Shown here: positions 58,001 through 64,000 of the stretch, one piece after another
Numbering within the stretch: the stretch's first letter is position 1
How the letters are laid out: the number at the start of each line of letters is the position of its first letter
Assembly: GCA_001695595.3 (NCBI GenBank)
Contig: MBPM02000010.1
Span: forward strand, 434,001-498,000
Length of the DNA stretch: 64,000 nucleotides
Direction of reading: 5' to 3'
Origin: Plasmopara viticola
Lineage: Eukaryota > Oomycota > Peronosporomycetes > Peronosporales > Peronosporaceae
Position numbers and translations under genes: made by a program
Notes under the pieces: model-generated
What the model was told of the DNA's origin: nothing
What the model saw: the letters and a program-made list of their open reading frames with translations, nothing else
The model's database searches: none

Positions 58001-58370
58001 GAGCCAACTTCAACAGTTTAAAGTTTTTCTACATCTGAAGTACCTAGGGCCGCACTCGATGCAACCGTTCAGATAAAGAAGACATAAGTTCATTTAATCA
58101 CCAATTGTGATACCAACAAAGCCGGTTCTAAAACATCATCGGTATCTTGATTTGAGGGCTCGCAACAAAATATAATTAAGGTGCAACGAGGATCAACATA
58201 GTGTTGATGCCATCAACAAATTTCCAAATGGCTCGCAGATAATTTTTATTGATGATTTTCCTTCGATAAGAAGCTTCGTAGATGTTTACTTAGTCATTTC
58301 TTTACCCGAAGAAGACACAAAGGACTTCACACAACTTTTAAAGCTACTCTGTCACTATTAGTTAAATTCT
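55001..58370. other. Unrecognised AT-rich DNA with weak coding relics
   Basis: No intact gene. At 56880-57180 a plus frame is protein-like (TIGATEKEDIIHTAPGKR, then ISSGSIELCVVFKIKQLNV to a stop at 57179). At about 58180-58340 there is GSQIIFIDDFPSIRSF. These may be parts of one old gene or element, but they share no motif I know. Confidence 0.45.
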
Positions 58371-58378
58371 AGATAAAT

Positions 58379-58707
58379 TGTATTGTATTGTATTACGTTA
58401 TCGCGTTGCCAAGTTATGCACGTGTTAGGCTCAGTCTGGCTAGTCCACGGCATAGAGTGGTGCCCGCATACGTCGGGTCTCGTTCGGCGGGCAGTGCAGC
58501 CAGCACCGAGGTCGTGAGGGTCTTGCATTATTTTGTTTAGTTCTGACTTGGTAATAGCCCAGGTGGCGCTCTGATTCTGGAGACCGTCGCGTCGAGGGTG
58601 AGACTTGTTAGAGACCTGCAGATGCTCGAGAGCACCTGCCCGAAACGCGCGAGCATTTAGCCCCCGCGCTTGGAAGGAGGGCGTCACCCCAACCTTTTCC
58701 GTAAACC
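58379..58707 (-). mobile_element. SINE-like element, copy S7
   Basis: Reverse-oriented, near full-length, ending in 'aaccttttccg'. A short target-site duplication agataaat is seen at 58371-58378 and 58708-58715; the longer original may have decayed. Confidence 0.9.
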
Positions 58708-58715
58708 AGATAAAT

Positions 58716-60167
58716 ATTTGTTTTTGAGGCAGATTCAAAATGCGATCTATAACAAAAAGTTAATTTACCTAAGGTAAGCGAAGTTGATGAGTTGGAATTA
58801 CAAATAAGTAAGGTTCGGAAAGCGACAAATGATATATCTCCTCTGTCAAGAGCCAGTCTTTGCTGTACGTAAAATTGATTCGAAAAGCCATGAGAGCAAA
58901 TGCATGTGCATTAAAAAATCGTTACTATACAAGGAACGACTTTATGTAAATCCCAAAGCCAGTCGAGCGATTCTACTGAGCGTTGATAATGGTACTTTGT
59001 GATCGATAAGAACTGTTGATGTCACCAGCGACGCAGTCGCCAAGTCGTCTTCACTCTGTGCTACTCAAGGATTAGCCGTCGAGTCATACAGAAACAAATC
59101 TGCTAGTAGCGTGCTACCACTCAACAAAAAATAGAAATTGGTGTCTTTTAAACACCAAATGTGATAAGCTTTTATGAACATCAGAAAATGATTTCGAATC
59201 TCGTTTAATTTGGAGAAGCGATCGCTTGTAAGTTACAAGTACTCGCAGGTCAGCTATAAAGTCATATCTAGACTCCAGAAACATCAAAGTTAGAAAATGT
59301 GGTGAAGGCAAAAACATGTTACTATGCTCCGAGTCAGGCATTACATTGTTGCATTGGGTTTGTATGTGCAACAATATATACTTCGATTCGATGGGTTTGG
59401 GATCTATTAGGATACTGAAATTTCTGAAGTATAATGAGAAACAGTATCAAGGAAAATATTACGCTTATTGCGTATCACGGAGTACGTTGTATCCTCAATG
59501 AAGCAAGATAATTAGCCTGATTTATTCAGCATATTTTGCGATATGAATAGAGAAGTTTCGCTTCGCATATATAGAATCAATATGATTAGAATCAGACGAT
59601 ACAATTAGTTTAAGTTGCAATAGATTCGATCCAAATAAAGGACTCTTTGCACTCTGAGTCAGACCATTAGAAGAGTGAAACATCCACTCCGGTGCTGGCA
59701 CATTTGATTGAGAAGTATGGTGAAAGGACTACGAGCAAAAAAATTCCTTGATTGTCTTGCCCAGGCAATATGTCGATCGCTTGGTTCCTCTATTTAGCTG
59801 CGAGTTTACACATTCGTAAACCAAACTTATTTACTTAGCAACTACTAAAATGGGCCGAAACACGGACAGCAATCCTGGTATTATTCTGTTATCAGGAGTG
59901 GATAAGTGGAAACTCTCGAGCAACTTGCATCGCATGTGTACAATGAGTTTCCGAGTTCGTACGTCTAGCCGCATGTTGGCTCGAGAGAAGTAACCGAAAA
60001 GTGTAGCTTTACTTTTGAAGAGGATGATCATATTCACTCAAACGATGACCTGGCCAGCTTAACTTCAAAGCCGGAGGCCCGGGTTTTGTTACGATTTGTT
60101 TCTTCTTTCAGTAATTGCAGGTTCTTGATATTAAATTGATTTTTGCGTCTTTGCGTTTTAGTCTAAC
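58716..60167. other. Intergenic DNA, nothing recognised
   Basis: About 1.45 kb of AT-rich sequence. Open frames up to 86 codons (59114-59374, -) have no motif and low coding quality. Confidence 0.5.
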
Positions 60168-60172
60168 TTGTT

Positions 60173-60495
60173 TCGGAAAAGGTTGGGGTGACGCCCTCCT
60201 TCCAAGCGCGGGGGCTAAATGCTCGCGCGCTTCGGGTAGGTGCTCTCGGGCATCTGCAGGTCTCTAACGAGTCTCACCCTCGACGCGACGGTCTCCAGTA
60301 CCAGGGCGCCACCTGGGCTCTTACCAAGTCAGAACTACACAAAATAATGGAAGACCCTCACGGCCTCGGTGCTGGCTGCACTGCCCGCCGAACGAGACCC
60401 GACGTATGCGGACACCACTCTATGCCGTGGACTAGCCATAGAGCCTAGCACGCGCATAATTTGGCAACGCGATAACGTATTACAATACAATACAA
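60173..60495 (+). mobile_element. SINE-like element, copy S8
   Basis: Full-length with ACAAT-type tail. Only five bases of possible target duplication (ttgtt at 60168-60172 and 60496-60500). The frame for the LINE C-terminal peptide (ALPAERDPTYADTTLCRGLA) is still open here, though a 2-base loss follows it. Confidence 0.9.
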
Positions 60496-61139
60496 TTGTT
60501 GAAAGCCACAGCCAATTAGAGGCTGAAAAAGCAGCGAAGAGAGCGGTCGAGTCACTGTATTGCCTTTGCTCCCATTCAAGCCAGCACGAGCAAGGAGTTC
60601 GACGACTGTCATTGCCGCCGCATTGCGCCGTTCGGCTTCCTCATTGCTGTCACGACGTAACTGCATTGCAGTATGGGGCATCAAAGTCGCTCTGCATAGT
60701 GTCGATGGGCGTAGCGCGCAGATGAAGCGCTGGAAAGACAAGGGGCATCGCCATTGATGGGTGTAGTACTCTCGAAGCCTCAGGTGACGAGGTAGACACG
60801 ATCGAGATCTTGCTTGCAATTGATGAACTGCTGGGTTTTCAAGGCTCATCGCGACGTGGTTATCAAACTTCGGTTCTTGATCTAGCACCTGTAAGAGTAA
60901 ACTTAAATACTTTGCGCGGTTTAGAATGGGACACATGACATGGTTAGCTTATATAATATGAGTAATATCTACCTGCCTCTTCTACTGGCGGGCAACGCCC
61001 GCGTCTAAATCTATTTTTTGTCGCACCAGTGAAGGTCGATGTGAGTCTATGCGACTAAAAGATTCCGGCAGTATTTTTAAAAGCAAATATCATTGTCATT
61101 CGGTGCACTACGTGATCATTGCGTACCTGGAAATTTCTC
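60496..61139. other. Coding-like relic left of repeat module M4
   Basis: Minus-strand frames near 60900-60500 look partly coding: LLLQVLDQEPKFDNHVAMSLENPA in one, then EEAERRNAAAMTVVELLARAG in the same frame. The middle part reads poorly. The relic sits in the same place relative to M4 as the SANT-like relic does to M3, but I cannot show they are related. A 6-bp hairpin gcgggc-aac-gcccgc lies near 60989. Confidence 0.35.
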
Positions 61140-63995
61140 TCGAATAAGAAGCAACGAAATGGAATAATAATCGTTTGTGAATGGAAAGAATACCCCTGGA
61201 TCCTCTACAATCCAATTGACTTGGATTGTAGAGCATGTCAGATATATATAGAGGGTATCTTAGTTCTGTTTTTTAGGATACAAAATCGATCTATGGCCTC
61301 TTCCAGTCCTTCGCATAGTACGTTGTTTAGCCATATTGCTTTCTCTTTAGCGATCGTTTTTTACAGACACCCACACCAGTAAGATTTCACACTTCATCTC
61401 GGTCAAGATTACTAATCCTGGCCGCCTCGTATAAACACCAAGAGCTTGAGTGCCTTGGTCTACAATACCAGATACGAGTGGTTCGACCGCAAGTTATGCA
61501 GTTTCTTTCAGCTAGGGCCATGTTTTCTCCTCTAACAGCTCCACAGCGATCCACCAATCCTGTAAGAGCGTCTCCACCCATACAGCGATACTACCTGGTG
61601 AAAAACAATAGATACTTCTTTACCAGCTTGAGCAGCTTTTTTTTAATATAGTGCTGACTTCCTTGAAAAGGCTTTAGCTTGATAAAAAAAAAACACTTTA
61701 GTTGCTCTAGCAACTTCTTTTTTAGCAGTCAGGAGCTCATCACAGCTGACCGAAACGAAAGTGTTGATGTTTGCTACCTTTCAAGAAATATATTCAAAGC
61801 CACGAAGAAAATGGCATGGCTTTTTTTTACTTTCATACATTGACGTTAAGACTAGTTTTGTTGCGATAGCCTTTTCATCACGAATTTGTTGTGTTGGGAT
61901 TTTTAATTACTTTACTTTGATATGAGCAGATTATATAAAGTTGCCTCTAGGAGAAAAAAATCGCACTTATTTAATTTTTCGAATTTAAATTAAAAACCAT
62001 GAAAAGCTCGTCAAATAAATCTTTATCTTTTGTCCAATAACGATCAACGATACCTAAATTACGAGTACCTTAAAGCTCATCGAATTCATGTTGCTAAATA
62101 CCGAAGGGTCTTAGACCGTCGGACAAGTCCGCCTGGTTGGCAGACAAATCCCTATTGAATACCCATGAAAAGACACGTCCAAATGTCCATACGGCGACTA
62201 CGCAGGAAAGTGACTCCTCAACGCAGTTTGTAGAACGCGTCGAATGTCGGTACTACTTAAAAATCATGGACCACAATTACAAAAAGCCAATCTTATCTCA
62301 TAGATCGGACAAAGTCGCGGAGGATTGACCAGTGCTGGCCTCGGTACCAACTCAAACGCGTGCACTCAATCGTGCAAAGACTGCTGGAATAAACAAGGCG
62401 TCAGCGGCCTTATCTGATGCGCAGTTACTACCAAGGCTAGCAGTACTTACAGATAGAAGCATTGTAAATTTGTAGAAATTTCAAGACATCCAAGAGCTTC
62501 TTCGAAATTAAGTATTCATATCGTTTTACAGAACTTGTGGGTGCCGCAAAAATAGCTTTGGAACGACTACGAGAAGGCCGGTGCTGTCTGCAATTAAAAA
62601 AAAGTTCGCACCTATTCCATGCCGTAGGCTTGTGGCCGCGCAGTAAAAGAGACTAGAACACACGCTCGAAATTTGCGCTCCCAGCGCATGGATTTGGTTA
62701 GTATTGGCGGAGAGCTACACCAAGCGAGCAAATTTTGTCTTGTTCTCGCGTATATTACAAATTTGCTAGAATGATAAACTCACGGTACATCATACCGCCG
62801 CTTCTTTCGAGGTCGAGTGATCTTCTCACGCGAAATATGAAAAACACGTGCCCGGCTGCCGTGGAATAGCAATATTTTTTGAGCCAATTTCGCTGCTGTA
62901 TGTCATGGAAGGATTAGCATCCGTTGAGCCCTCGTAGCGTGCAAAGCAGAAAAATTACTGCTCGGTGCCGTGGGCTGCATGGGTTGAGTGGTATTCTCGT
63001 AATCGTGTTCGTTAGACGCACGATATTTAGAAAATAACTTGGCAACAATGATTATTTGCGTCGGTAGCCGACTGTGGGCGAGTCACACATAGCTACGGTG
63101 ATAGTGACTTCGGCAGCGGAGCCCATATGAGACGTGTACTATAGATTGTCGTCTTTGACTTCAACGTCTCCCTCTTGGTAGTGACCCAACTGACAAGGGT
63201 ATTCAGGTCGAGTTTTGATCCCTGAAGGCCACAGAATTTCCAGTTTTGGTGGATGAGGTCTTTACATGGCCGGTAGGTCGGACGGCAAGTCTGAAGCTAT
63301 TTAAGCGGAGCTTCTTGGCAATAGGGTATATTTACGACAATTTCGATAACCTCAGGTGTCTTTGGAGCCTTAATGAACGAAAAGCCAGTCTATTGTTCGC
63401 CAGAGCGCCCGCGATCATTATCGTTGCCCAAAGGTAGAGGTGTCTGATGACTGCCGAGCAGGAGAGCATGTTAGACGTGCGTTCTTTCCCGCGACAGAGT
63501 GTAAAATTATCTAAGTCCTACTTTGCTTGAAAGTTCTCTAGCAAATATAATAATCGATGCTCGCCACCCACGGTGCAGATGGTGGTGAGATCGATTTGGA
63601 ATTAGAAACACTTTTGAAAGCCGTTGTCTGCTTTACTGCTTGTTTGGAGTTGATATTTCGCATTTTTCCGCATAAAACTTTAAAAGTGATAAGCAACAAA
63701 CCCTATAACTGTTTTGAAATCATCCAAGTGTTAGTGGTTAGCTATTGCTTAATCTCACTCTATCGGTATGTTACCGGTTGCATACTGATTATCATCCTGC
63801 ATACATCGCAAGCAAATACACTGGAGTAAAAAAGGACCTCGGTAGCGATCGCAGCTGCATTCAAATCAGTAGACGACTGTCTGTTTCAATATATTTTGAG
63901 CCCGGCAATTTAATTTCTAATCGTTATTCTCAAGGACGAAGACTTTCCGTACGATCGACAACTGAAGGCGAATAGTACTTCCAAAAGCGATGCTT
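61140..63995 (-). repeat. Degenerate repeat module, copy M4
   Basis: Parallel to M3, about 8.7 kb to its right, and continuing to the window end. Shared landmarks: 'aagaagcaacgaaa' at the left, 'ccttttcatcacg', 'ggttgagtggtattctc', 'cttgaggc' variants, 'gggtatatttacgacaattt' and 'gaagactttc'. Minus-strand reading near 63440-63350 again gives LRLQRHLRLSKLS. About 350 bp at 63500-63880 are not in M3 and look like an insertion or an unshared segment. Confidence 0.75.
61203..61233. repeat. Perfect 13-bp hairpin, 5-nt loop
   Basis: ctctacaatccaa (61203-61215), loop ttgac, then the exact reverse complement (61221-61233). The parallel place in M3 (about 52490-52530) has no such hairpin. Confidence 0.93.
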
Positions 63996-64000
63996 TGGGT

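Noticed and set aside
1..64000. tRNA, rRNA or snRNA genes
   Set aside because: No tRNA-like cloverleaf or rRNA core sequence was recognised by eye; a tRNAscan-SE or Infernal run would settle it.

Overview
The window looks like accessory, effector-rich DNA from an oomycete plant pathogen of the Peronosporales (downy mildew or Phytophthora type). Three things point there: secreted proteins with a signal peptide followed by an RXLR-like motif, a protein with the W and Y helix signatures of WY-fold RXLR effectors, and a relic resembling the oomycete SANT/Myb-like family with a coiled-coil tail. The sequence looks fairly AT-rich with little intact coding. Plasmopara or Bremia would fit, but I cannot name a species. 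I found no convincing housekeeping gene and no tRNA, rRNA or CRISPR array.

Region 1 (1-19,799) is a tandem triplication of a roughly 7-8 kb unit. Each unit has, in order: a tandem array of ~99-bp repeats, ~1.8 kb of conserved non-coding spacer, a WY-type effector gene on the + strand (ATGs at 3651, 10764 and 17816), more spacer, and an inverted decayed paralogue of the same effector on the - strand. Copies 1 and 2 encode 296 aa. Copy 3 is cut to 262 aa by one nonsense codon and has lost ~1.25 kb downstream. A further stretch of effector-like coding survives in another frame after the stops, so the family ancestor was probably longer.

Region 2 (19,800-30,200) is mostly unrecognised DNA. At 26,038-26,352 it holds the 5' half of the inverted pseudogene whose 3' half ends unit 3, which suggests an inversion of 19.8-26.35 kb.

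Region 3 (30,200-46,800) is a second effector cluster on the - strand. Three intact genes and two pseudogenes share a signal peptide, the motif RRLP at exactly residues 38-41 in the intact ones, an Ala-rich middle, a basic stretch and a C-terminal membrane segment. They lie in repeatedly duplicated flanking DNA.

Region 4 (37,500-64,000) is dominated by degenerate blocks repeated in both orientations, including a ~2.5 kb inverted repeat (48.4-50.9 and 52.4-55.0 kb) around a decayed SANT-like gene.

Scattered through the window are eight ~320-bp SINE-like elements and one 1.1-kb internally deleted LINE that shares both of their ends. Most have target-site duplications. An empty site in unit 3 and two empty sites for the LINE allow insertions to be ordered relative to the duplications.
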